64,000 bases of DNA. It comes from Micropruina sp. (GTDB lineage Bacteria; Actinomycetota; Actinomycetes; Propionibacteriales; Propionibacteriaceae). The first letter of the stretch is position 1; each line of letters opens with the position of its first letter. The notes under the pieces are model-generated. The model saw nothing but the letters and a program-made list of their open reading frames with translations, searched no databases and was not told the DNA's origin. Below are positions 34,198-43,100 of the stretch, piece by piece. Both the position numbers and the translations under genes were made by a program. The stretch lies in contig JADJTM010000001.1 of assembly GCA_016711205.1 (NCBI GenBank), forward strand, positions 620,001 through 684,000, given 5' to 3'.

Positions 34198-36448
34198 CGG
34201 CGGCCTTCTGGTCGATTGTGGTGGGCCGGGTCTGACAGGCGGTGATGATGCGCTGCAGGTTGTCGACGATCTCCTGGTTCTTTTCCACGACGCGTAGATG
34301 GCCCTTTTCGCGGGAGATGTCGATGAGTTCGAGGGTGTGCTTGAGCTGGGTCTCGTGTTGGGGGAGGAAGTCTGCGTTGGTGATGAACATGGGGCAGGTC
34401 AGGCAGGGGTTGGCGTGCTCGCAGGGGCTGTTGAGGGGCATGCCGCAGTAGCCGTTGGGCAGGGTCTGCTTGGCGCGGTCGAGGCCGCGGCGGGCCCAGG
34501 CGGCGTCGGCGAGTGGGTGGTCCTCGTCGAGCTCCACCGGCTGGCCGTGGGCGTTGATGAGTTGAGCCTTGGCCCAGGCGTCGCGGATGGTCTTGTCGTT
34601 GAGCCGGGCGTAGTGGGCGGTCATGTCGGCCGAGGTGTGGTCCATGAGCTGCTGCACGATGTGTTGCGGAACGTCGCGGTTGATCATTCGGGTGCCGAAG
34701 GTGTGTCGAAGCTGGTGTGGCGTGATCCAAACCGGCTGACCAAGCTCGTCGGTGATCTTGAGGTCAGCAAGCCAGGCTTGAAATGCGGCCCGGTGGCCGG
34801 AGGCGGGATAAGCCCTGGTTCCGTGAGGATTGGACGCGTGCCCGGGGAATAGCCGTAGTCCCGGGCGGGGTTGGTCGAAGCGTTCCAGGACGGTGCACTG
34901 CTGGTCACGGATGCGGCTGGCGAGGTCGTCGTCGAGCGGCATGAACGCGGTGCGCTTCATCTTGTGGTTCAGGTACTGCAGGTAAGGGTGGCCCTCGCCG
35001 TCCTGGACGAGGCAGTCAAACGCCAGCAGGCGGCAGTCGCCCGCCCTGAGTCCGCAGCGGATCATGATCCGCGTCATCAACTGGTGATCAGGATGGGTGA
35101 GCCGAGCGAGTGCCTCGTCGGACTCGATCTGGGCCACGACGAACTCGCTGAGCGCGCGGCCGGGTCCGGTGCCGTGCAGGCGGGGGAAGTCCTCGCTGAA
35201 CACCACCGTGGTAGACGCCAGCTCGGGTGCCCAGCCGTAGCGGTGGACGTCCCGCAGGAACGTCGACAGAGCGCTGATCAGTTGCAGGCGCGACCTCGGT
35301 TCAGGATGGTCTAGGGCTAGGTTCTCGCACCAGCGCTGGACCATGACTCGAGTCAGGTCGCCCGTGTCACGAGGAGGGTCTTTGAGGTTGGTGATGTAAG
35401 TCGAGAACTGGCCTAGGACACCGATACCTCTTCGGACACCGGCCGGGCCGACGCCGATGCTGAGCCGATGGCGGGCCCACTGCTTTGCCAAGCCCCGCAG
35501 CCATGGTTGCGGGATCTTGGAGAAGGTGATGCGGGCGACGCCGGTGGTTGCATGCCCCAGCCGATCGAGATGCCAGGTGTCGAGGGAGTACTCGCGGTCC
35601 CAGCCGGTGCCGTGCACGAGCCGGTCGACCTGGTCATGGCCCCAGTTGATGAACAGGGCACCGTCGGGGTTGCGGCGGCTCAATCGCAACGAACTGGTCC
35701 ACTCCACAGCGCTGTGCTCGAGGAGGCTGGTGGCGCCTCTGGCGTGGAGGGCGCGAACAACGGCATTCCATCGCGTGAGGTTGACCCGCCGTGGGCCGGA
35801 GTCGAGGAAGCATTGGACGATGTACTGGACCTCGAGCTTCAGCTGAGGAGCTAACCCGGTGAGGTCGATCCGGGGTCTGCCGGCGACCGCGACCGCGGCG
35901 AGGAACGCGTCTCGGTCCGCTGTGCCGGTTCGGCGACGGAAGGCGTTGAACCGGCCCTGGTGGGAGACACAGAACCCGTCGCGGAACGACGCCCACAACC
36001 CACAGCCAGGCACCAGACAGCCTGGCTGATCGGTCGACTCAGCCTGCACGATTCCCGCCCAGTTCTGCGCGCTGCCATGGCCGGCGGCCGCGATCCACGT
36101 GGCGTGGTGGTTAAGGCACAACTGGCTGCGGTGCCGGCCGAAGAGGCATCCGGGCACCAGACATGCCTGCGGCGTGCAGCGCGGCGGGCAGTTCTGCAGC
36201 CATGCCTCGAAGACGACACCACGCCGCCGGGCCCGGTACCAACGGTCGGCATGGGCCACGCACAGACCGCGGCCCGCGGTCGCCACACCTGAGCAATCCG
36301 GGACCCGACACGAGCCGAGATCGACCAACGGATGACAGGCCTCCGGAATGAGAACGTCACCGCGGTGTTCGGGGCGAACCGCAGCCATCAACGCGGCCAA
36401 AGGTGACTCGCCCAGCGGCCCAGCAGGGGCAGATGTCAGCGTCGTCAT
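34187..36448 (-). CDS. Large tyrosine recombinase (TnpB-like), island B
   Basis: This 753-residue recombinase is closely related to that of island A throughout. It has three N-terminal C-x4-C...C-x2-3-H units (CRVPDC/LCVAH, CLVPGC/LCLNH, CLVPGC/FCVSH), catalytic R in CGLRAGDCRLLAFD, HQLRHTFGTRM, the tyrosine in AHYARLND, and the C-terminal cysteine cluster CGMPLNSPCEHANPCLTCP. The ATG at 36448 overlaps the preceding stop (ATGA) and matches the island A start; the longer open frame to 36739 is antisense-like filler. The N-terminal half differs more than the catalytic half, as expected if it reads DNA sequence. Confidence 0.85.
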   Translation of the reverse strand: MTTLTSAPAGPLGESPLAALMAAVRPEHRGDVLIPEACHPLVDLGSCRVPDCSGVATAGRGLCVAHADRWYRARRRGVVFEAWLQNCPPRCTPQACLVPGCLFGRHRSQLCLNHHATWIAAAGHGSAQNWAGIVQAESTDQPGCLVPGCGLWASFRDGFCVSHQGRFNAFRRRTGTADRDAFLAAVAVAGRPRIDLTGLAPQLKLEVQYIVQCFLDSGPRRVNLTRWNAVVRALHARGATSLLEHSAVEWTSSLRLSRRNPDGALFINWGHDQVDRLVHGTGWDREYSLDTWHLDRLGHATTGVARITFSKIPQPWLRGLAKQWARHRLSIGVGPAGVRRGIGVLGQFSTYITNLKDPPRDTGDLTRVMVQRWCENLALDHPEPRSRLQLISALSTFLRDVHRYGWAPELASTTVVFSEDFPRLHGTGPGRALSEFVVAQIESDEALARLTHPDHQLMTRIMIRCGLRAGDCRLLAFDCLVQDGEGHPYLQYLNHKMKRTAFMPLDDDLASRIRDQQCTVLERFDQPRPGLRLFPGHASNPHGTRAYPASGHRAAFQAWLADLKITDELGQPVWITPHQLRHTFGTRMINRDVPQHIVQQLMDHTSADMTAHYARLNDKTIRDAWAKAQLINAHGQPVELDEDHPLADAAWARRGLDRAKQTLPNGYCGMPLNSPCEHANPCLTCPMFITNADFLPQHETQLKHTLELIDISREKGHLRVVEKNQEIVDNLQRIITACQTRPTTIDQKAADAC

Positions 36449-37566
36449 GGCACCTCCAGGGCTTGAACGGGTTCGATCAGCCAGCCGGCGGCGATCAGTG
36501 CCCGACGGGCGTCTTCCACGGTCAGGTGTCCGTAGATCCCGAGCGTCGTCTGAACACTGGCGTGGCCCAGCAGGTGCGCCACGATCGCCCAGTCGGTGCC
36601 CTTGCGGATCAGTTCGGTGGCGTAGGTGTGCCGCAGGTGATGGAACGTGAAGCTGGACAGTCCGGTGCGGCGGCGCAGCCGCAGCAGCACGTCCCGTGCG
36701 GCCGGGTAGGCCATCGCGTGACCGAGTGGCGCGGCCCACAGGTTGACGAAGACGAAGTCGGAGTTGAGGTCGCCGTATTCCTCGTCGAGGTAGTCGGCGT
36801 AACTGCTGAACAGCGCGGCCGGTGCGGGGATAGTTCTGGGCTTCCAGCGCTTCACCCGAGCCCCGTTCGCGTTGAGCCGAGGGTTGACCGCAACCTCACG
36901 GCGTGCGATCGAGAGGTCCTCGTGGCGCAATCCAAGCGCTTCTCCGATTCGCATGCCCGATTCGCGGAGCAGTTGCAGCAGGAACCGGTCGCGCAGCCGC
37001 GTGCACCCGTCCAGCAGTGCCTGGTATGCCTCGGCCTCGACGACCTCCGGGGCGCTTCGCAGGACGCCACGGACCCGGATCTCCTGACGTGCGTGCTCGC
37101 GTCGAGTGTGGGCCAGAAAAGGCTGGTAACCGGCAGACGAGAAGCCCCGGTCCCACCGGGTCAGCTGCAGCGTGATCACCGGGTCGAGGCGGCGGTAGAA
37201 GCCATAGAAGGCTGACACTGCAGCGATCTTGCGCTGCAAAGTCCGCTCACCCAGGGAAGGCTCAACGTTGGGCAAGACCCCGACCCGCCCTTGTCTAGCC
37301 GGACTCGGAAGCCGCAGCCACGCCACCCACTCACCGACATCGGCCACCGTCAGCGTCTGCCAATCTCGCCGCCGGAACCTCACCCACGTGAACAGATCGG
37401 CAAGGTCATGGGCATAGGCCTTGACCGTGTTCGGCGAGTAGCTCAGCGCCGCGAGGTGCCGAAGAAACGACTCGACACACTCGATAGGCAAGGCGTCCGA
37501 GTCGACCACAGTGAACGACCGCCGGCCGTCGTGAACCCCCTGTAGAGGCTGAACAGAGACCGCCAC
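36445..37566 (-). CDS. Tyrosine recombinase (TnpA-like), island B
   Basis: This 373-residue integrase is the same length as its island A paralogue. Its core-binding domain has SVQPLQGVHDGRRSFTVVD and SPNTVKAYAHDLADLFTWV. The catalytic residues are in SGMRIGEALGLRHEDL (R), FHHLRHTYATEL (H-x-x-R), LLGHASVQ (H) and GIYGH (Y). The GTG at 37566 with GAAGGG upstream was chosen because it aligns with island A; the ATG at 37596 would add 10 residues with no counterpart. It is the first gene of the island operon. Confidence 0.88.
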   Translation of the reverse strand: MAVSVQPLQGVHDGRRSFTVVDSDALPIECVESFLRHLAALSYSPNTVKAYAHDLADLFTWVRFRRRDWQTLTVADVGEWVAWLRLPSPARQGRVGVLPNVEPSLGERTLQRKIAAVSAFYGFYRRLDPVITLQLTRWDRGFSSAGYQPFLAHTRREHARQEIRVRGVLRSAPEVVEAEAYQALLDGCTRLRDRFLLQLLRESGMRIGEALGLRHEDLSIARREVAVNPRLNANGARVKRWKPRTIPAPAALFSSYADYLDEEYGDLNSDFVFVNLWAAPLGHAMAYPAARDVLLRLRRRTGLSSFTFHHLRHTYATELIRKGTDWAIVAHLLGHASVQTTLGIYGHLTVEDARRALIAAGWLIEPVQALEVP

Positions 37567-37623
37567 CGCTGATGCCCTTCGTCGTGGACACCACAAGTGT
37601 GAGCGTCAACCAGGGGCAACCCA

Positions 37624-37720
37624 GTGCGCCACGCCGCACGTCGTATTCGTCGAAGACGCCGGTCGATAGGCCCTAGATAAAATGAGAAAGTGACAAGTCC
37701 CGCGAGAACCTACACTTGTT
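37624..37720 (-). other. Conserved terminal sequence of island B
   Basis: The stretch aligns with 17881-17980 through CGCCACGCCG, CGTCGT, TTCGTC, ATGAGAAA, GACAAGT and GCGAGAACCTACAC. Beyond CCTACAC the two copies differ: here the host gene follows (inverse of GGATGAACAAG). This marks the crossover point to within a few bases. Confidence 0.6.
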
Positions 37721-38026
37721 CATCCACGAGCCGTCGCCGTAGTTGGCGACGAAGGTGTCGACGAAGTCCACCGGATCCTCGCCCACGACGTCGCGGATCG
37801 GAGTGCCGTCGGCCGCGCTCTGCTCGAACAGGTCGACCAGATCCACGTACATGCGGACGACGACGTCACCTCGCGCGATGCCGCCGGCGACCATCAGGTA
37901 CCGCTCGACCGCCTCGGCCGCAGCACGGTAGGGGGCGGGCAGGTTCTTTAGCCGGGCCTTGGCCTGGCGATACTGCTTCTTTTCCTCAAGCGGGCCGGTG
38001 ACCAGCTCGAACCATTTGGCCGTCAT
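37673..38026 (-). CDS. DUF1048-family protein with C-terminus replaced by island B
   Basis: This 117-residue frame has about 103 residues native. DUF1048 proteins are small helical partners of PadR regulators. The conserved end DFVDTFVANYGDGSWMNK is present; relatives continue with a charged helix of 10-20 residues, but here the frame enters the island end and terminates after about 14 foreign residues (CRFSRDLSLSHFI). The protein may still fold. It starts one base beyond the padR stop, so both are in one transcript. Confidence 0.75.
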   Translation of the reverse strand: MTAKWFELVTGPLEEKKQYRQAKARLKNLPAPYRAAAEAVERYLMVAGGIARGDVVVRMYVDLVDLFEQSAADGTPIRDVVGEDPVDFVDTFVANYGDGSWMNKCRFSRDLSLSHFI

Positions 38027-38027
38027 C

Positions 38028-38357
38028 TCAGTTGTCTCCTCGCTTCAGCTGGTCGAGTCTGTGGGTGAGGAAGTCCCAGCTTGCCCAGAACTCCGTCAGG
38101 TAGGCGCGGCCGCGGGCGTTGAGGGAGTACACCTTGCGCGGCGGTCCCTTCTCCGAGGGCACCTTGGCGACGTCGACCAGACCCCGTTGTTCGACCCGAA
38201 CCAGCACGGCGTAGACGGTGCCTTCGACGATGTCGGCGAAGCCCTGCTCGCGCAGCCGCGCGGTGATCTGGTAGCCGTGGGCGGGCTCGTCGAACAGGAT
38301 CGCGAGAACGATGCCCTCCAAGGTGCCTTTGAGCATCTCGGTCATTTGCTTACCCAC
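38028..38357 (-). CDS. PadR-family transcriptional regulator
   Basis: This 109-residue winged-helix regulator has MLKGTLEGIVLAILFDEPAHGYQITARL, then EGTVYAVLVRVEQRGLV as recognition helix and wing, and PPRKVYSLNARGRAYL. Short PadR proteins next to DUF1048 usually repress their own operon. The GTG at 38357 has GAGGAC upstream; the ATG at 38345 is an alternative giving MTEMLKG. The likely operator is the inverted repeat at 38373-38406. Its other targets are unknown. Confidence 0.88.
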   Translation of the reverse strand: MGKQMTEMLKGTLEGIVLAILFDEPAHGYQITARLREQGFADIVEGTVYAVLVRVEQRGLVDVAKVPSEKGPPRKVYSLNARGRAYLTEFWASWDFLTHRLDQLKRGDN

Positions 38358-38372
38358 GGCGTCCTCACTACC

Positions 38373-38406
38373 CAGTGTTACTGACTACTGGTAGATAGTA
38401 ACACTG
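38373..38406. promoter_or_regulatory. Candidate PadR operator
   Basis: CAGTGTTACT and AGTAACACTG are exact inverted 10-bp arms separated by 14 bases, in an unusually AT-rich stretch just upstream of padR. PadR proteins typically bind such widely spaced palindromes over their own promoter. The assignment rests on symmetry and position. Confidence 0.6.
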
Positions 38407-38500
38407 AATACCGATCTGGCAAATGGTGCTGGTGTCCTGCTCCCAGGTGCGAACCGAGCAGCTGCAGCCCACGCCCGCGAACGGCGGCGCCGCGGATGGC

Positions 38501-39448
38501 TCAGTCGTCCATCGCCTCGATGCCCAATACGGCCAATTCCGCCATGCGCGCCCGAAGCCTGTCGACCAGTTCGGGACTGGGAGGCGTCCAGTCCACGACC
38601 TCCGCCAGGATTCGCACCGGCTGCCGCGTGCGGTACGAACGGGTCGGATTGCCGGGGAAGCGCTTGTCGGTGACGTTGGGATCGTCCTCAATCGGGCCGA
38701 GTGGTTCCACCCGGTACACCCGTGGTGGGCCGTCACCCTGTGCCAGCACCGCAGCCAGCGGCGCGCCCTCGGCGCCGGCAGTGATGTAGGTGTGGTTGGC
38801 GGCCCGCCGAGAGCCGTAGTTCGAGCGGCGGCCGGGGTTCAACAACTCGCCAGCGATGAGCTCTGCCCTGGTGCCGTGGAAGAACGGCCCGGGATCGTCC
38901 ACCACCCGCGGCGCAGGGCGCGGGTCGCGCAACAGGATGTCGAGCCGCCGCATCAGGGCACCCACCCGCCCAAAGCCGCTGGGGACCCGAGGGTAGCGTC
39001 GCAGCACCGTGAGCAGTTGGGGGGTGGCCCGGTGCGCGCAAGCGGTGATGATGTACTCGGCCACCACAGGATCGTTACCGGAGGCCACCTCTGCGGCACG
39101 TGCCGCGTGCGCAGCGGCGCCCAAGATGTGACGCACCTGGGTGGCCTTGGCCAGCGGATGCAGGTAGGCGGACGCCGCTGCGTCGCCCGCCGCACGAGCA
39201 GCGTGCCGGGCGGCTTCGTCCGGCATCTCGGCAGCGGCCCGGTGCGCGTCGACCGCCGCTGTGCGTTGCAGCCTCGTTCGGGGCGCTCCGTCGACGAAGG
39301 CGCGCGCGGCCTGTAGTGCCGCACCTGGGCGGGGATCGTCCGGCGCGGCCTGCTCGAACAGCACGAGCGCGGGTGTTGCGCACGCCAGGGCGTACCCCGC
39401 CACAGCGCGCAGATCCTCCAAGGTCAACTCGAAGTCACCGGGGCGCAT
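38501..39448 (-). CDS. Imm-5-like domain fused to Arr-type rifampin ADP-ribosyltransferase
   Basis: This is a 315-residue two-domain protein. Residues 1-~185 (LRAVAGYALACATPALVLFEQAAPDDPRPGAAL..., repeated Ala-rich helices) resemble the putative immunity protein family (Imm-5-like). Residues ~195-315 match Arr enzymes, which inactivate rifamycins by ADP-ribosylation from NAD: FFHGTRAELIAGELL, NYGSRRAANHTYITAG, YRVEPLGPIEDDPNVTDKRFPGNPTRSYRT. Arr alone is about 140 aa. The ATG at 39448 starts the first domain, while the upstream ATG at 39520 adds Arg-rich filler. The Arr residues H-G-T and the D/E region appear intact, so rifampin resistance is plausible but untested. Confidence 0.82.
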   Translation of the reverse strand: MRPGDFELTLEDLRAVAGYALACATPALVLFEQAAPDDPRPGAALQAARAFVDGAPRTRLQRTAAVDAHRAAAEMPDEAARHAARAAGDAAASAYLHPLAKATQVRHILGAAAHAARAAEVASGNDPVVAEYIITACAHRATPQLLTVLRRYPRVPSGFGRVGALMRRLDILLRDPRPAPRVVDDPGPFFHGTRAELIAGELLNPGRRSNYGSRRAANHTYITAGAEGAPLAAVLAQGDGPPRVYRVEPLGPIEDDPNVTDKRFPGNPTRSYRTRQPVRILAEVVDWTPPSPELVDRLRARMAELAVLGIEAMDD

Positions 39449-39550
39449 GGCACGATGCTCGCAGGTGCTCGATCTGGCGTCGACGGACTCTCGTTTGATT
39501 CGGCCCGGCTGGGGGCGCAAGCCTTGTGATCCGTCTGATCGGATACTGCG

Positions 39551-40999
39551 CTACTTCGCCACCTCGTGGTGCCGCGGGCTGTCGGGGTTGAGCAGCGAGT
39601 GCTTGCGTCCGTAGAACCAGTAGATGGCCATGCCGATGATCAGCCAGATGAAGAAGCGCAGCCAGGTCTCCCAGTGCAGCTGCAGCATCAGCATCGCAGA
39701 GGCGACCAGGCCGACCAGCGGCACGATCGGCATGAACGGGATACGGAAGGTGCGGTGAGCCTCGGGACGGGTTCGGCGCATCACGATCACGGCCGCGCAC
39801 ACCACCACGAACGCCGCCAGGATGCCGATGTTGGCCAGGTCGGCCACCAGGCGAATGGGCAGCACGCCGGCGAGCACGGTCGAGGCCAGCCCGGCGATCC
39901 AGGTGACTCGCTGCGGCACGCCGCGCTTGGTGTCGATCTTGGCGAACCAGCCGGGCAGCAGCCCGTCCCGGCTCATCGCGAACCAGACCCGGGTCACGCC
40001 GAGCAGGAAGGTCAGCATCACGGTGAGGATCGACACCACCGCAAAGGCCGAAATGATCGTCGCGAACGCCGGCAGGCCGACGGAATCGAAGGCGGACGCG
40101 AACGCGCTGGTCGGGTTGAGGTCGGCGTAGGACTGCATGCCGGTCAGCACTAAAGTGGCCGCCACGTACAGCACCATGGCGATGGCCAGGGACAGCAGAA
40201 TCGCTTTCGGCATGTGCTTCTTGCCGTCCACCGCCTCTTCTGCTGCGGTGCTCATGGCGTCGTAGCCGAAGACGGCGAAGAACACGGTTGCCGACCCGGC
40301 CAGCACCGGGCCGAAGCCGTTGGGCATGAACGGCGTGAAGTTGCTGGGCTGAATGTGGAAGATGCCCACGCCGATGATGGCGAGAATCACCAGGATCTTC
40401 AGACCCACGGCAACGAGTTCGAAGCGTCCGAAGCTCTTGGCGCCACGACTGAGAATCCAGGTGACGAGCAGACAGACCAGGATCGCGGGCACGTTCACCG
40501 CGCCGTTCGGGGTGTCGGGCGACCAGGCGGAGGCCAGACCGGCGGGTAGCTCGAGGCCGATCCCGTTCAGAAAGGCCGTGGTGTAGCCCGAGATGCCGAT
40601 CGCGACCACCGCCACGATGACGGTGTATTCGAGCAGCAGGTCCCAGCCGATGAACCAGCCGGCGATCTCACCCAGGCCGACATAGCCGTAGGTGTAGGCC
40701 GAGCCCGCCTTGGGGATCATTCCGGCGAACTCCGCGTAGGCGAGTGCGGCCGCGGCGGAGGCGAGTCCGGCGATCAGGAACGAAATGACAACGGCCGGTC
40801 CGGCTGCCGGGTTGTTCGCGTCACCGTGCGCGACCACGCCGGCGAGCGTGACGATGCCCACCCCGATGATGCCGCCGACACCGCTGGCGGTCCGCTGCCA
40901 CAGGCCGAGGGTCTTGAACAGAGTGTGGCCCGCGTTGGGATCCTCCACCTCGTCCACGGGTTTGCGAGCCAGTATCGAGTGCCGAACGGACGATGACAT
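39551..40999 (-). CDS. APC-superfamily amino acid permease (cationic amino acid transporter type)
   Basis: This 482-residue membrane protein has about 12 predicted helices and the APC entry motif GVGGIIGVGIVTLAG in helix 1. YAEFAGMIPKAGSAYTYGYVGLGEIAGWFIGW marks helices 2-3 of the CAT/YfnA branch, and FFAVFGYDAMSTAAEEAVDGKKHMPKAI marks helix 6. It imports or exchanges amino acids; substrate is not decidable. GGAGCT precedes the ATG. It stands alone, facing away from the DinB gene. Confidence 0.9.
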   Translation of the reverse strand: MSSSVRHSILARKPVDEVEDPNAGHTLFKTLGLWQRTASGVGGIIGVGIVTLAGVVAHGDANNPAAGPAVVISFLIAGLASAAAALAYAEFAGMIPKAGSAYTYGYVGLGEIAGWFIGWDLLLEYTVIVAVVAIGISGYTTAFLNGIGLELPAGLASAWSPDTPNGAVNVPAILVCLLVTWILSRGAKSFGRFELVAVGLKILVILAIIGVGIFHIQPSNFTPFMPNGFGPVLAGSATVFFAVFGYDAMSTAAEEAVDGKKHMPKAILLSLAIAMVLYVAATLVLTGMQSYADLNPTSAFASAFDSVGLPAFATIISAFAVVSILTVMLTFLLGVTRVWFAMSRDGLLPGWFAKIDTKRGVPQRVTWIAGLASTVLAGVLPIRLVADLANIGILAAFVVVCAAVIVMRRTRPEAHRTFRIPFMPIVPLVGLVASAMLMLQLHWETWLRFFIWLIIGMAIYWFYGRKHSLLNPDSPRHHEVAK

Positions 41000-41256
41000 G
41001 AGTAGCTCCTGCTGACGTGGCGCGGACGCCGGGTGGGTCGTTCGCTACATGATGGCGGTTCTTGTGCTTGGTAGTCACGGTTATCGCGACAAGAACTTCA
41101 GGCTTGAACGCGCCTGGTCAGGGCGAAAGCCGCAAGGCAGTTGCCGCCGGGGCCGGGATCGTGGCGGGGCACGTTGCAGTTGCGGAGTGGAATCGCGGGA
41201 CGCCATCGGCACGGCCGGCGCGTGCGCGGGCCCGCCGTCGCTGTGATGATGGGTCG

Positions 41257-41988
41257 ATGACGACCTATACCGGCACGAACGAGTTCGAGGGCGCGACCTT
41301 CGTCAAGGCGAGCTTCAAAGGTGCCACCCTGCGATTCTCGGATGTCAGCGGTGTGACGATGCGCAGCGTCGACGTGGACGGACTCGACATCGACAGCCAC
41401 GACCTGTTCTTCGGCAGCCTCCTGGTCAACGGGGTCGATGTGGTGCCGCTCGTGGACGCCGAACTCAACCGGCAGTTCCCGGGCCGTGAACTGCAGAAGG
41501 CGCAGACGCCCGAGGGTCTGCGCGAGGGCTGGCTGGCGGTGCAGTCGGCGTGGCAGACCACGGTGGACGGCACACCGCCGGACTTGGTGGACGCTCACGT
41601 CGAGGGCGAATGGTCGTTGGCCCAAACCCTGCGACACCTCGTGCTGGCGACCGACGCGTGGCTGCGCGGCGGCATTCTGCGGATCGAGCAGCCCTTCCAC
41701 GAGATCGGCCAGATCTTCACCGGTGCCGCCGAGATGGGCTTCGACATGTCGATCTTCCGCACCGACCCGCCCAGCTACGACGAGATCCTCGCGGTGCGTG
41801 CCGAGCGACAGCGGCTGGTGACCGACTTTCTGGCCACCGCCACGGCGGAACTGCTCGCGGAGGAACGCGAGAACCCGTGGGGAGGCGATGACTGGCGTCC
41901 CAGCGTCGGGGACTGCATCCGCGTGATCCTGGAGGAGGAGTGGGCGCACCTGCGATACATCCGACGGGATCTCGCTCGGCTGAGTTGA
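41257..41988 (+). CDS. DinB-family protein with N-terminal pentapeptide-like segment
   Basis: This 243-residue protein starts with a short stretch of pentapeptide-like repeats (FEGATFVKASFKGATLRFSDVSG, residues 9-31). A DinB/YfiT four-helix domain follows, with metal-ligand candidates H in SLAQTLRHLVLATDAWL and HLRYIRRDL near the C-terminus. DinB proteins are metal-dependent thiol or sugar transferases or have unknown roles. The ATG at 41257 is the first that leaves out a basic upstream stretch. No partner gene is adjacent. Confidence 0.82.
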   Translation: MTTYTGTNEFEGATFVKASFKGATLRFSDVSGVTMRSVDVDGLDIDSHDLFFGSLLVNGVDVVPLVDAELNRQFPGRELQKAQTPEGLREGWLAVQSAWQTTVDGTPPDLVDAHVEGEWSLAQTLRHLVLATDAWLRGGILRIEQPFHEIGQIFTGAAEMGFDMSIFRTDPPSYDEILAVRAERQRLVTDFLATATAELLAEERENPWGGDDWRPSVGDCIRVILEEEWAHLRYIRRDLARLS

Positions 41989-42182
41989 GCCGGACAGTTG
42001 GAGCTGGAACACATCGGCACGCAGCCGGCCGCACCGGGCCGCAGCGGGCCTCAGCCGGCCCGGAAGGACGGGGCTGAGCGAGCTCCACGCGACCCGCGAC
42101 CCCGGGACGGCGTGTGTGCCCGGCGCGCGACAACGACATGCGGGATCCGTCGCCGATCCCGGGGCACGCAACCAGCACCCTT

Positions 42183-43100
42183 CTATATGGCCTGACCGCG
42201 GCCGGCGTGATCGTACGGGTGAACGACCGGCGACATCGGTTCGACCGCATCCGCTCGCGAGGCGACCAGCGCCAGCAGCCACACGATCAACCCGGCCAGC
42301 ATCGAATAGGTTCCGGCGAGGCCCAGATGCCGCGCCTCCTCGCCGGTGAACTGGGCGACGATCAGTTGGCCGAGCAGCAACTCGATGATCCATGCTGCGG
42401 CCAGCGCGCCGGCCACCACGCGGAGCCGTTCCTGACTCCAGGCACGCAGCACAACCAGCACGAGCAGCACGCCCGCGACCAGGCCGAGGGCGAGGCGCGT
42501 CCACTGCAGCAGGGGGCTGCCGTCCGTTGCCACGATGCGCCAGACCGGCCAGCCCAGGCAGCGCACCAATGATCCCGACCCCGCCACCACGATGCCCAGC
42601 AGGTGCATGGCGATCACCGCAGCGGTGGCGGTCCAGGCCAACCAACCCACGCGGCCCGTCCGCCCGGGCCTGCGCAGCCGCACCGTCGCCCAGGTGATCA
42701 GGCACAGCGCGACCTGCGCGGCGGCCACGTCCAGCACCCCGAGAGCCAGGGGCAGGCTGAACAGCACGATCATCATGCCGAACGCCCCGGACGCGATCGC
42801 GGCCACCAGCGCCACCACGGGGAACCATCGCAGCCGCCGATCGGACAGGTGCCGGCCCTGCCACGACGCCCAGCCCAGGGTGACCAGCGACCCGAACGCC
42901 ACCACGCGATGGGTGAACTCGATGGCCGAATGCAGCTCGTCCGGCGTCACCTGGCCGGGGAAGCAGCCCGGCCAGGTCGGGCACGCCTGCCCGGATTCGG
43001 TGGCGCAGACCGCCGAGCCGAGCAGAACGGCGCCCAGGGTGAAGGCGGTCGCGAACCGGTAGCTGCGAAGCGTGAGTGGACGTGGGGAAGCCTCGGTCAT
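42183..43100 (-). CDS. ctaA: Heme A synthase (CtaA/COX15 family)
   Basis: This 305-residue membrane protein has eight predicted helices. It oxidises the C8 methyl of heme O to make heme A for cytochrome aa3 oxidase. Helix 1 ends with the cysteine pair segment CATESGQACPTWPGCFPG, and family histidines occur in HSAIEFTHRVVAF and in AMHLLGIVVAGSGSLVRCLGWP, with later helices holding LLGQLIVAQFTG. The ATG at 43100 gives the usual short N-terminus; an ATG at 43208 would add an unlikely 36 residues. Its presence suggests that aerobic respiration is possible for the host. Confidence 0.88.
   Translation of the reverse strand: MTEASPRPLTLRSYRFATAFTLGAVLLGSAVCATESGQACPTWPGCFPGQVTPDELHSAIEFTHRVVAFGSLVTLGWASWQGRHLSDRRLRWFPVVALVAAIASGAFGMMIVLFSLPLALGVLDVAAAQVALCLITWATVRLRRPGRTGRVGWLAWTATAAVIAMHLLGIVVAGSGSLVRCLGWPVWRIVATDGSPLLQWTRLALGLVAGVLLVLVVLRAWSQERLRVVAGALAAAWIIELLLGQLIVAQFTGEEARHLGLAGTYSMLAGLIVWLLALVASRADAVEPMSPVVHPYDHAGRGQAI

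Larger units (their letters stand above)
18272..37714 (-). mobile_element. Recombinase island B (Tn554-like), interrupted by two transposons
   Basis: The island runs from its conserved right end near 37714 through two recombinases, DUF6262, DUF6650 and the disrupted cargo gene, probably to the lipoprotein genes at 18272-19419. Without the ISL3 and composite insertions it would be about 6.5 kb. The right end lies within the last codons of a DUF1048 gene. The left boundary given is the last gene that seems to belong and is uncertain by up to 300 bp. Confidence 0.62.

Noticed and set aside
40785..41246. Small plus-strand frames before the DinB gene
   Set aside because: They overlap the APC permease start antisense or lack any start signal; the DinB gene is best begun at 41257.
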